This document shows, piece after piece, positions 52,200 through 60,460 of a DNA stretch of 64,000 nt. Location: NCBI GenBank assembly GCA_041281825.1, contig CP166298.1, positions 744,001 through 808,000 of the forward strand, written 5' to 3'. The notes beneath the pieces are model-generated. The model did not search any database and was not told the origin of the DNA. It saw nothing but the letters and a program-made list of their open reading frames with translations. This DNA is from Paenibacillus_D tarimensis_A (GTDB lineage: Bacteria; Bacillota; Bacilli; Paenibacillales; Paenibacillaceae). Position 1 is the stretch's first letter; each line of letters opens with the position of its first letter. The position numbers and the translations under genes are program-made.

Positions 52200-52445
52200 C
52201 TATGCCTTTAACTCAACGATAAGATCGTGTTTCCTAAACACATCAATCATGGCCGATTTGGCTTCCACTTCATCGGGGCCATGAATCTCAAGCGTGTACT
52301 TCTGGGAACTAAGAAGCGTCATACTTAGCCCCAGGATACTTTTGGCATCAATGATTTTTGAATCCAATTGAATGACGATGCTCGATGTGAAGCGGTTCGC
52401 GGTCTGATTGATTTCGACGATTGCCCGGGTTCCAATTCCGCTCAT
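52200..52445 (-). CDS. HPr-like domain protein lacking the active-site His
   Basis: 81 residues from ATG at 52445, with GGAGGGG six bases upstream. The fold matches HPr/Crh: 'QTANRFTSSIVIQLDSKIID' followed by 'AKSILGLSMTLLSS' (Ser equivalent to HPr Ser46, target of HPr kinase) and 'YTLEIHGPDEVEAKSAMIDV'. The start is shortened: the first strand is missing, and where HPr has 'GLHARPA' this protein has 'GIGTRAI', so there is no His15. It cannot carry phosphate from enzyme I. Like Crh it could only act through the Ser site, if at all. The neighbours give no hint. Confidence 0.8.
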   Translation of the reverse strand: MSGIGTRAIVEINQTANRFTSSIVIQLDSKIIDAKSILGLSMTLLSSQKYTLEIHGPDEVEAKSAMIDVFRKHDLIVELKA

Positions 52446-52608
52446 TGCAGCCCCTCCATTGTAGATTAACTTATTAAAATTATAGCACGGCAACCCATTT
52501 TGAAAGCGTTTTAATTCATTGAAATCTTTTTATTCATAAGTGTCATGGGACACGATTTTACTTCCTTTCGGATTTACCAGAAAGTAATCATAGACAATCA
52601 TATATCGG

Positions 52609-54945
52609 ATGAGGAAAATAATAGTGTTGTCCACTTATACAAATAGAGAGGAATTGATACAATTGTACAGCAGGATTAGCGGCAAAGCGTTGGTTATGTG
52701 CATTGCTTCCTTTTTCATAAGCATCGCTTTATTGATTCCGCCTGCAATGGCCGAGACCGGGCCAAACGACTGGCCTTCCATGCATGGTGACGGCTCAAAT
52801 ACCTACTTTGTTCTAAATTCAATAGATGCCAATCTGGTTTCCAAAGACACGCCGGTCGTTAACGGTTATCAACCTTTTGCGGTATCAAACGGGCAGCTCT
52901 ACGCCGTGGATAAACGTGAACCCGGGAAGCTGTACGCTGTCGATTTAACAACCAATAGAGTCAAATGGGAGTTTACGACTGAAGGGACGGAAAATCCGAT
53001 TCACGCACTGGCAGTAATAAACGGGACGATTTATGCCGCCGCTGCGAAAACGCTTTATGCTATAGAAGACAATGAAACCGCAGCCGTTATCAAATGGTCC
53101 CGGGATGCCGTCGGCGGACTAAAGACCTTTGACGACTCAACCCTTTATTTTCTGGATAACAATTTCCAAGGTGAGGAAAAGAAAGTAACCGCAATTGATA
53201 TAAATACGGGCGCCGTGAAATGGACATATCCGCTCGGAAAGTTCGATCAGCTGCTCTATGAGGGAAAAATGGCAGCGGGGGACGGGCGGTTGTTTTTCAC
53301 CTTGAAGGATGCCCAGATGCAATTCAAAATGTATTCCTTGAATGCCGCAACCGGACAGGCGATGTGGACAACGGATCTGTTCGGGAATTCTTCAGGGGTG
53401 CCGGTGTACAAGGACGGCAAAGTTTATTTGGACCTGGATCAATCCACCTATCAAAATCCAAAGTCGTTCATCGCCGCTCTGGATGCGGAAACGGGCAATA
53501 TATTGTGGAAGTATAATGTGATATTCGGCAAATATCCTCATTATACGTTGAGTCTTAATAATGAATCCGTCTATACAACGAATAACGAAGGCTATCTAAT
53601 CGCCATTGACAAAAATACCGGTGTCGAACGCTGGAAAGTGATGTACGCTGAGGTGTATACCGCCGGCGGAAGACAACAAAACAATGTATCTAACGGACCG
53701 GCCCTAGCTGCTGAAGATAAAGTGTTCCTTGAAAATCACGGGAAAATTAAAATCTATGATGCAAAAACAGGCAATTTTTTGCGCTCCGTTGAGATTGACG
53801 GCTTCCAAGGGAAGCGCGTTTCGCCTGATGCGATTGCTTCCGGAATGCTGTTTGTATCGGACGGGGAGAAGCTGTACACCTTCGCCCCCGCCGCCCCGGA
53901 AAGCGATCCGACCAAACCTAAGGCTGCAATCGAAACGGTTGTGCCGCAGCGTTTTTCGCCTTACGAAAATGTTCAATCCCGAACAGAGCTCAAATTCTGG
54001 CTCGATAAAGAATCCAAAACTCAAATGATCGTATTGAGGGAAGACGGTCAAACGATTCGTACGATTGAGCTGGGCTGGGTGAAAAACGGATGGAATACCC
54101 GATTCTGGGACGGCAAAGATGACCTGGGACAAATGGTTCCATACGGACGATATTACTTTGGTTTAAAACTCACGGATTTATACGGCAATACAGCTTATTA
54201 CGAAGATAAGTCCAAGACGGTTGTTGTAGGCGACGTATTAGGAAAAACACTTAAAAATTCGAACCTGAGGAAGGGACCGGGAACCGGCTATGAGATTATC
54301 GAGGTGGCCCCGGCAGGCACCGAATTATTCATCCAGGACGAACTGGCCGACTGGTATGAGGTTGTTCGGGTGGACAACCGTTCTGCCGGTTATATCAGCA
54401 AATCTTTAGTCGGTACCCGATCGAATCCGGGCGGGGGTGCTGACACGCAGCCGGTAAAACCGTCAACTTATACGGTTCAGGTGAATGAAACGCTGTATCT
54501 GATTGCCAAAAAACTCGGCGTAAATCTGGACGAGTTAATGAAAGCCAATCCGGCGGTGAAGCCGGAAAATGTATATGCAGGGCTTGTCCTGAATATTCCG
54601 CAGCAGGGCGCGCAGCCGGGACCGACGCCAACTTATACTGTTCAGGCGAATGAAACGCTGTATCTGATTGCCAAAAAACTTGGCATAAGTCTGGATGAGC
54701 TGATGAAAGCGAACCCGACGGTGAAGCCGGAAAATGTATATGCAGGCCTTGTCCTTAACATCCCGCAGCAAGGCACGCAACCGGAATCGGCGACCACTTA
54801 TACGGTTCAAGCGAACGAAACGCTGTATCTCATTGCCAAAAAACTCGGCGTAAATCTGGAGGCGCTGATGAAAGCCAATCCTGCGGTGAAGCCGGAAAAT
54901 GTATATGCAGGGCTTGTCTTAAACGTTCCGCAGAAACAGATATAA
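52609..54945 (+). CDS. Exported PQQ-propeller / SH3 / triple-LysM protein
   Basis: Up to 778 residues. Order: signal peptide ending near 'PPAMAETG'; a PQQ-like beta-propeller (~60-420; repeated 'LYAVDLTTNRVKWEF'-type blades such as 'IAALDAETGNILWKY'); a FlgD-like Ig domain ('GWNTRFWDGKDDLGQMVPYG'); a bacterial SH3 domain ('SNLRKGPGTGYEIIEVAPAG'); then three nearly identical LysM domains ('NETLYLIAKKLGV' ... 'PENVYAGLVLNIPQQG'). LysM binds peptidoglycan, so it is a wall-associated scaffold or sensor. The start is unclear: ATG 52609 lacks a good site, while TTG 52663 (after AGAGAGGAA) gives a classical signal peptide. Confidence 0.88.
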   Translation: MRKIIVLSTYTNREELIQLYSRISGKALVMCIASFFISIALLIPPAMAETGPNDWPSMHGDGSNTYFVLNSIDANLVSKDTPVVNGYQPFAVSNGQLYAVDKREPGKLYAVDLTTNRVKWEFTTEGTENPIHALAVINGTIYAAAAKTLYAIEDNETAAVIKWSRDAVGGLKTFDDSTLYFLDNNFQGEEKKVTAIDINTGAVKWTYPLGKFDQLLYEGKMAAGDGRLFFTLKDAQMQFKMYSLNAATGQAMWTTDLFGNSSGVPVYKDGKVYLDLDQSTYQNPKSFIAALDAETGNILWKYNVIFGKYPHYTLSLNNESVYTTNNEGYLIAIDKNTGVERWKVMYAEVYTAGGRQQNNVSNGPALAAEDKVFLENHGKIKIYDAKTGNFLRSVEIDGFQGKRVSPDAIASGMLFVSDGEKLYTFAPAAPESDPTKPKAAIETVVPQRFSPYENVQSRTELKFWLDKESKTQMIVLREDGQTIRTIELGWVKNGWNTRFWDGKDDLGQMVPYGRYYFGLKLTDLYGNTAYYEDKSKTVVVGDVLGKTLKNSNLRKGPGTGYEIIEVAPAGTELFIQDELADWYEVVRVDNRSAGYISKSLVGTRSNPGGGADTQPVKPSTYTVQVNETLYLIAKKLGVNLDELMKANPAVKPENVYAGLVLNIPQQGAQPGPTPTYTVQANETLYLIAKKLGISLDELMKANPTVKPENVYAGLVLNIPQQGTQPESATTYTVQANETLYLIAKKLGVNLEALMKANPAVKPENVYAGLVLNVPQKQI

Positions 54946-54993
54946 TGGGTATGCGGAAACTCGATCCTCCTTCCGGAGAAACCGGCATCGCAA

Positions 54994-55026
54994 AGAGTTA
55001 ACACTGATGTGTTAGCTCTTTTTTTT
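54994..55026 (+). terminator. Terminator after the LysM protein gene
   Basis: AGAGTTAACAC-TGAT-GTGTTAGCTCT (one mismatch) followed by eight T. Confidence 0.92.
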
Positions 55027-55123
55027 GTTTCATGTCCGCTGGAATATTTTTGCGATTGATCTTATTTCTAACGATGTTAAAATAAAACAATCTTTTATCT
55101 ACTCATAGAATAGGAGGCAAGGT

Positions 55124-56392
55124 GTGCGCTTTTATAGATTCATTCTGATTATTCTGCTAGGGTTGGTGCTTACGATCCCGGAACCCAATTTAAGCCGTGC
55201 CGAAGAAATCTCATCGAAATTTAAGCCGACTCCGGCGGAAGATACATACAATGGACGCAATAGCAACGTTTACTTACCTCACACGGACACACTTACTACT
55301 AAAGAGAAGCAATTGTTTATAAATCAGATTGCCAAGCATGCCGAAGAAGCAAACGAAAAATGGGGAATTCCGGCTAGCAGCATGATCGGCATGGCTGCGC
55401 TTGAGAGCGGATATGGCACGACCAGAATCGCATTTTTTGCCAACAATATATTTGGGGTCAAGGTCTGGGGAGCCAATCCTGAAAACGCGTGGCAGTTGAA
55501 AGGGCAGCCTGATGAGGATTTAGACACCCCAGTGCCTGTTATTGCCGATTACGGTGATGACCGCAAGGTTTTTAAGGAATCGGTACGAAGAGATAACTGG
55601 TATCGGAATTTTAATTCCTATCAGGAAGCTGTGAACTATCTGGCAGGAACACTATTACTGAATAAACGGTATTTTTCCGCCCGCGACGACTATCAGTACA
55701 GAATCAAAAACGGATGGAGCGATAAAGAAGCGTCCAAGCAGTACATCTATGATATCGCTAATGCCGGGTATAATCACTTAGGGGGCGACTATTACCGTAA
55801 GGCCGTCGGTGGTATAATGGATCAATGGAATTTGTATCAATATGACGTTGGCAATCAAGCGCGTTTCAAAGATATCAAAGGCCATTGGGCTCATGATGCG
55901 ATTGATCGTCTAGCCGAGCTGGCTGTCATATCGGGTTTTCCGGACGGGACCTTCCGCCCCGAAGAAAGAGTGACAAGAGAACAATTTGTCAAAATGCTGG
56001 TGACAGCCGCAGGGGAATCTCCGATCCGCGGAAAAGCCACTTTTACGGACGTGCCTGAAAGCCGTTGGTCCAATCCGTATATCGAATCGGCCGTGAGCAA
56101 CAACATCACTCCGTTATCCGATTACGGTGCTCGTTTCCGGCCTTCGCAGACGATCACCCGGCAGGAGACGGCTGTCTTGTCAGCAAGGGCTTTATCGCTT
56201 CAACCCGAATGGCCGGAGTTTGCATTTAAAGATAACCATCTTATTGACAATCGTACAGGTCTGGTAGGAGCCGCAGTTCGTTACGGAATCATCGTCGGCT
56301 TCGAGGATAACACCTTCCGTCCGTCGGCTTCGTTAACCAGAGCCCAGGCAGCCGTTATTATAACGCGTTTGCTGGATGATCTTCAGAAGTAA
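55124..56392 (+). CDS. N-acetylglucosaminidase with three SLH domains
   Basis: 422 residues from GTG 55124, with AGGAGG just upstream. Signal peptide (~1-27); glucosaminidase domain (~60-250) with the catalytic Glu in 'IGMAALESGYGTTRIAFFAN' and 'NNIFGVKVWG', plus 'FNSYQEAVNYLAGTLLLNKR'; then three SLH domains (e.g. 'VISGFPDGTFRPEERVTREQ', 'GFEDNTFRPSASLTRAQ'). It cleaves peptidoglycan glycan strands from a wall-anchored position, probably during growth or division. It neighbours the LysM protein, so the two may act at the same wall site. Confidence 0.95.
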   Translation: MRFYRFILIILLGLVLTIPEPNLSRAEEISSKFKPTPAEDTYNGRNSNVYLPHTDTLTTKEKQLFINQIAKHAEEANEKWGIPASSMIGMAALESGYGTTRIAFFANNIFGVKVWGANPENAWQLKGQPDEDLDTPVPVIADYGDDRKVFKESVRRDNWYRNFNSYQEAVNYLAGTLLLNKRYFSARDDYQYRIKNGWSDKEASKQYIYDIANAGYNHLGGDYYRKAVGGIMDQWNLYQYDVGNQARFKDIKGHWAHDAIDRLAELAVISGFPDGTFRPEERVTREQFVKMLVTAAGESPIRGKATFTDVPESRWSNPYIESAVSNNITPLSDYGARFRPSQTITRQETAVLSARALSLQPEWPEFAFKDNHLIDNRTGLVGAAVRYGIIVGFEDNTFRPSASLTRAQAAVIITRLLDDLQK

Positions 56393-56446
56393 TAGAAGCG
56401 TTAAACAACCTCTAGAAATGAGTGAAAACCGGGGAGGGATGAAAAC

Positions 56447-57376
56447 ATGATTTTATCCGTTCAGGACCGGGAGCAGTTTCTTTCACAGCTAAGCGAAGAG
56501 CAGCGAGAGTTTCTACAGGAGCAATTGATCCGGGGCAGGAGGACGGTATTCGCGAATGCGATGGCGAGGGAAAAGGGATATCATATTCCCGATCATGCGG
56601 AACCGGAAGTGATCGAAGTTTTATTGGACGACTGGATATACACCGGATATATCGACGCCGGAGCCGTCTCGCCGGAGCTTCGCTGCGAATGCGGTCGTCC
56701 GCTGCGGTACCAGCATCATGTAAAGCATAGAACGAGCGGCGAAGTGAAGAAGTTCGGCATTGAGCACCTGAAAGAGCATCTGGGGATTGATGTTGCCGTT
56801 GTATCGGCGATCAAGAAGGGCTTCGATGCAATCGATTATGAATTGGATGAGCTGCTGCTGAAAATAAATGGCGGCTGGCAGCCGGAACCGGGGCTGCTTA
56901 CGGAAGCGGACGTGCCGGTCCCGGGTGATGTCAGGAAACACTTGGAGCTGGGCCTGCCTCTTCTAGAGAAGCAGATCAGAAGGCTGCGGCAAAACCGGCC
57001 GCGGCTGCGAATGCCGGCCTCGATGCCTGCCGAGAGGAGCGGTGTAAAGCCGGTCGAAAGAGAGAATGTGAGCGTTGATCTATTCACCTGGTTTGAGGAG
57101 CCGGAAGTATCGGAAGAGCCGGCCCCTGCCCAAGGCAGCGTGCTGCCGGCTTCCCTGCAAAAACCGGTAGAGCGGTATATAGGGCAAGGTGTACGCAGCG
57201 CGCGCGTTGTGTGTGAATTATTGATTCGCGAGCACGGGGCATCTGAAGGCAGATTTTCAACCGGCAAGCCGTACCTGTATCCTGCTGTCTGCCAGTACAT
57301 AGAAGCTGTATACCCCGATGCGCAGGTGGACTGCCAGTTTCAAGAGGATCGCTATTATACGTTGGTGAAGGGATAG
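56447..57376 (+). CDS. DUF3895-domain protein
   Basis: 309 residues, cytoplasmic, no signal. The N-terminal ~130 residues match my memory of the DUF3895 family: 'RTVFANAMAREKGYHIPDHA', 'LRCECGRPLRYQHHVKHRTS', 'KKFGIEHLKEHLGID'. The Cys pair 'CECG' and nearby His residues could bind zinc. A Pro/Glu-rich linker follows, then a C-terminal part ('RYIGQGVRSARVVCELLIRE'). Related proteins are known only as hypothetical proteins of Bacilli. A GGGAGGG site precedes ATG 56447. No function is assigned. Confidence 0.75.
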   Translation: MILSVQDREQFLSQLSEEQREFLQEQLIRGRRTVFANAMAREKGYHIPDHAEPEVIEVLLDDWIYTGYIDAGAVSPELRCECGRPLRYQHHVKHRTSGEVKKFGIEHLKEHLGIDVAVVSAIKKGFDAIDYELDELLLKINGGWQPEPGLLTEADVPVPGDVRKHLELGLPLLEKQIRRLRQNRPRLRMPASMPAERSGVKPVERENVSVDLFTWFEEPEVSEEPAPAQGSVLPASLQKPVERYIGQGVRSARVVCELLIREHGASEGRFSTGKPYLYPAVCQYIEAVYPDAQVDCQFQEDRYYTLVKG

Positions 57377-57435
57377 TTACGGGGCTGAGCGGCATATATA
57401 TGAAACATGTCCAACTTATTTGGAGTGATTCGATT

Positions 57436-58023
57436 ATGCCGCTTGCCCGTAAAGCGATCTCGATTCTAACAGGCAGTTCCATTTTATCGGTCGGCATCAA
57501 TTTTTTCCTTGTCCCCTTTGAACTGTTGGACGGTGGGATCATCGGGATCGGGCTGATCGTGAAATATTTGTTCGGCGTTAAGGCGGGACTGACGATCATT
57601 GTTTTGAGTCTCCCGATATTTTGCATCGCGTGGTTCCGTTACCGGAGTTATTTTTTTAACAGCTTACATGGCATGCTGGTTTCTTCCTTTATGATCGACT
57701 TGCTCTATCCGCTGCATGATCTTTTTCGCTCTTATTTTTCACTGACAGCCGTCCCCAGTTCCATCATCGGTGGAAGTCTTGTCGGAATCGGGATTGGAAT
57801 CATGCTGCGATACCAGACGAGTACCGGCGGGACGGATCTGCTTGCGCAATTACTTGTCAGCATCGTTAGAATTAATATCGGCGTGATGATCTTTATGATA
57901 GATGCAGTTGTTATCGGCATCGGCGGCTTGCTGATATCGGTAGACACATTTGTCTTGTCCATTCTTACCATTACCTTTGTCGGCTTGACGACCAGCTTGT
58001 GTACATTGGAAAAGAAGCCGTGA
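57436..58023 (+). CDS. YitT-family membrane protein, short form
   Basis: 195 residues from ATG 57436 (GGAGTG upstream; ATG 57400 is an alternative without a good site). Five membrane segments; the family stretch 'NFFLVPFELLDGGIIGIGLI' and 'RYQTSTGGTDLLAQLLV' are clear. Most YitT-family proteins have about 280 residues with a C-terminal cytoplasmic DUF2179 domain. Here that domain is absent and the stop follows 'SLCTLEKKP', so it is the short version of the family. Transport substrate unknown. Its stop lies inside a hairpin shared with the convergent small gene. Confidence 0.85.
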   Translation: MPLARKAISILTGSSILSVGINFFLVPFELLDGGIIGIGLIVKYLFGVKAGLTIIVLSLPIFCIAWFRYRSYFFNSLHGMLVSSFMIDLLYPLHDLFRSYFSLTAVPSSIIGGSLVGIGIGIMLRYQTSTGGTDLLAQLLVSIVRINIGVMIFMIDAVVIGIGGLLISVDTFVLSILTITFVGLTTSLCTLEKKP

Positions 58024-58047
58024 AATGCAAAAATGCCGGTCACGGCT
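58016..58047. terminator. Bidirectional hairpin shared by convergent genes
   Basis: AGCCGTG (58016-58022) pairs with CACGGCT (58041-58047). The stop codons of the YitT-like gene (plus) and of the 39-residue peptide gene (minus) both lie within the stems. On the minus strand it is followed by TTCTTTTCC, on the plus strand by ATTCTTTA. Confidence 0.7.
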
Positions 58048-58165
58048 ATTCTTTATAGAACAACCGCGACCGGTTGGAAAGGATATATGCGGCCGCGATG
58101 ACGATCCCGATGACTACTGTTGCAGTCACCCAATGATCAGCCAGCCAATGATACATTTCGGTCAT
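58046..58165 (-). CDS. Putative 39-residue single-pass membrane peptide
   Basis: ATG (complement of 58163-58165) with a perfect AGGAGG (complement of 58173-58178) seven bases upstream. The product starts 'MTEMYHWLADHW', continues with about 17 hydrophobic residues ('VTATVVIGIVIAAAYIL') and ends in the charged 'SNRSRLFYKE'. This is a clean N-out/C-in or N-in anchor with positive charges after the helix. No family recognised. The convergent hairpin at its stop codon supports it as a real transcription unit. Confidence 0.65.
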   Translation of the reverse strand: MTEMYHWLADHWVTATVVIGIVIAAAYILSNRSRLFYKE

Positions 58166-58179
58166 TGGAATTCCTCCTA

Positions 58180-58294
58180 ACATAGGGATCTTTGAGCATG
58201 ACATAGGGACCTTTGAGCGGAGCTCAAAGTCTGCTTAAAGTCTCTCTGCTTAAAGTCTCTCCGCCTCAAGTCTCTCTGCTTCAAGTCACTCCGC
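58180..58294. repeat. Dispersed palindromic repeat, third locus (inverted, expanded)
   Basis: The same family as at 26023 and 32048 but in the opposite orientation. CATAGGGATCTTTGAGC and CATAGGGACCTTTGAGC precede GCTCAAAGTCTGC, followed by four degenerate ~17-bp units of the type TTAAAGTCTCTCTGC. It lies between the 39-residue peptide gene and the gerAC remnant. Confidence 0.85.
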
Positions 58295-58326
58295 TTTGGT
58301 GTTAGCATTACCCAAAACTTCCATCA

Positions 58327-58863
58327 TCATGAATTCTTTCTGTTCGATTTATACCTTCCGGCAGACCGCAGCTTGACTTTGACGTCCAGCTGCTCGATGG
58401 AGCGCTCGTCCAGGAAAAAACGGGTGCCGTCTGCCGAGACCCGCTTCCACGCCTGCAGGCGATAGCGGTATGCTCGATCGCCGAGTCTGAAAATATCCGC
58501 CTCGATTTGCAATCCGTTCCGGTAAGCTTGCATAATTTCCCTTTTAACCGCTTCCGCCGCTTCTTTCTCGATTTGCGGGATATCCTTTTTCTCGAACAGT
58601 TCAGATACGGTTCCTGTCAGCTTTAGCTTGATGCGAAAGCGTACGGTATGCTCATTTACAATCGGCATGATCTCGAATTTCGGTTTATCCAGCGTAACGG
58701 AGCCGTAAGGGCTTTGCCCGTCCAGGACAACATGCGCGCGGACCGTCTTTTTGAACAGCCATTGAAATCCCCTCAGCTTCTCAAGCGGAAGTACCTGGAC
58801 GTAAGAATGGTACTTACCTTCGGCATAGTCAATGCCGTAGGCGGTTGCATAGTAGATCGTTTC
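58327..58863 (-). pseudogene. gerAC remnant (spore germination lipoprotein, Ger(x)C family)
   Basis: The minus-strand frame from 58863 has no start codon before residue 66, only an upstream TAA. It begins with a Ger(x)C N-terminal piece, 'IYYATAYGIDYAEGKYHSYV', then jumps after 'QVL' to the C-terminal domain 'FKKTVRAHVVLDGQSPYG', continuing to 'LRSAGRYKSNRKNS'. About 150 residues of the middle and the whole lipoprotein signal are missing. An ATG-started piece (from 58668) alone would be 113 residues. It is a deleted, non-functional copy next to a truncated gerAB. Confidence 0.85.
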
Positions 58864-59027
58864 TTAAATATCGATTCTATGGCACGTCCGGGCGGGGGAT
58901 TAGGGACCTTTAACCGCTAACGGACATAGATGCCGTTTAAACTGTCCTTTTCCGACTTTTGAAGTTCTAACGGACAAGAGAGACGTTTAAGGGTCGGATA
59001 GACGCGAATGGAAGCCATTTGCAACGT

Positions 59028-59549
59028 TTAAGCGGCTCGAGTGACCGTTACAGACAGAGAAACATCTATTTTTCCTTTTAAAGGTCCGTGCTGTCCGTTA
59101 CCCGACACTCCTGCGGTGACGGCGATGGAGCGAAGACCCGCCGCCGCTGCCGCTGCGCTTAACCCGGCTAAAGCAAGAGTAATGACGAGTAGAGGCGTTT
59201 GCGGCAAATAAGAGCCGACCGTCCAATTGCTCGCATCCCTCAGTGAGGCAAAGCCCATGGTAAAGACAACGGCAATCGCGATGATCCGGAACAGCTCTGC
59301 TGCAAGCGGGCCGCAGCGGTCATTCACCCACAAAGTCAGCTTCTGCTGTCCGGTTTTCCTCATGATAAAGATGAGAATGCCGACCCAAAGCAGCAGGGGC
59401 GGAATGAACATCAGCACGGATAGCCAGGCGTCGCGGTATGCGGTTTCCAGCAGAAGCGGGATAACCATGACATGGTTGACGATGCCGATGCTTAGAATCA
59501 AAATATAGAATAAAGGTAATATGCCGATCGTCCGATTGCCGTCAATCAC
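59028..59549 (-). pseudogene. gerAB remnant (spore germination permease, C-terminally truncated)
   Basis: The 173-residue frame starts with GTG (complement of 59547-59549) after a perfect AGGAGG. It encodes the first four to five membrane segments of a GerAB-type permease ('GILPLFYILILSIGIVNHVM', 'AYRDAWLSVLMFIPPLLLW'). After 'AAAGLRSIAVTAG' the sequence becomes non-homologous and stops; full-length GerAB has about 360 residues. Between this and gerAC (58864-59027) lie repeats such as TAACGGACA, not coding sequence. The receptor operon is therefore decayed, although the start signals survive. Confidence 0.82.
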
Positions 59550-59707
59550 GTCTGATCCTCCTGTCTTGAATTCATAACCAAAATAATTATTTTCCTGTCA
59601 GGTGTGCATTTCTTGCTTTTGAAGGTTATTATCACCCTAAATGCCTTTTTTCATCAAAAAATCGGGATTAAAGGAAATCTGTGGTTTTCCCGGATTGGAG
59701 GGGTATC

Positions 59708-60367
59708 ATGAATTCACGCGCTTGTTTGCTGTTGCACGGGTTTACCGGAGGGCCGTTCGAGGTGGAGCCGCTCGCGCGGCATTTACGCTTACGCGGGTGG
59801 ACGTGCCTGGTGCCAACGCTGGCCGGTCACGGCGGGCATCTGGAAGAGCTTCGTCATACAGGCCGGGAGGAATGGATCGCATCCGCCTCCGCGGCGGCCG
59901 ATACGTTGAAAGAGCAGTACGGGGAGTTCGACCTCATCGGGTTTTCAATGGGCGGGCTCATAGCTGCCTATCTTGCCAACAGATATCCGGTCCGTAAACT
60001 GGTTCTGCTCAATGCGGCGGTCATTTACTTCAGTCCCGGCCGGTTTGTGAGGAATGCTGCCGAGCTCATTCGAAGCGGCAAGAGGGAGCAATTGAGAGTG
60101 AAGCACGAAACTCCGATCAAAGCGGTCATTCAATTTATGCGGCTCGTCAGGGAGTTAAGACCGGAAATCGATCACATACATATGCCCGTCTTCATCGCCC
60201 AAGGAGATTGTGACGAGGTGGTGCATCCTAGAAGCGCAAGTTATATCTATCGGCGTATTCGAGGGGAAAGAGAGATGGCCATGTTCCCGAAGTCCCGTCA
60301 CATGATCTGTCTTGGGGAAGAAAGGGAGGCGTTATTCCTGCAGGTTGAGAAGTTTCTTATGAAGTAA
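59708..60367 (+). CDS. Alpha/beta-hydrolase, carboxylesterase (Est30-like)
   Basis: 219 residues from ATG 59708, after TTGGAGGGG. 'CLLLHGFTGGPFEVEPLA' is the oxyanion-hole region, 'LIGFSMGGLIAAYLA' holds the nucleophile Ser (GxSxGG), and 'IAQGDCDEVVHP' and 'FPKSRHMICLGEER' hold the catalytic Asp and His. The size and order match the thermophilic Bacillus Est30 carboxylesterases, which hydrolyse short acyl esters. The protein is cytoplasmic. It stands as a single gene before the YerB-like lipoprotein. Confidence 0.92.
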   Translation: MNSRACLLLHGFTGGPFEVEPLARHLRLRGWTCLVPTLAGHGGHLEELRHTGREEWIASASAAADTLKEQYGEFDLIGFSMGGLIAAYLANRYPVRKLVLLNAAVIYFSPGRFVRNAAELIRSGKREQLRVKHETPIKAVIQFMRLVRELRPEIDHIHMPVFIAQGDCDEVVHPRSASYIYRRIRGEREMAMFPKSRHMICLGEEREALFLQVEKFLMK

Positions 60368-60460
60368 GTTGCGGCTGCCGAATCCCGAGACAAACCCGGT
60401 AGATTATGGTTTAATAATTGTGAGAGGGTTTTCAATACCGGCGTAAAGGATGGGGATGAG

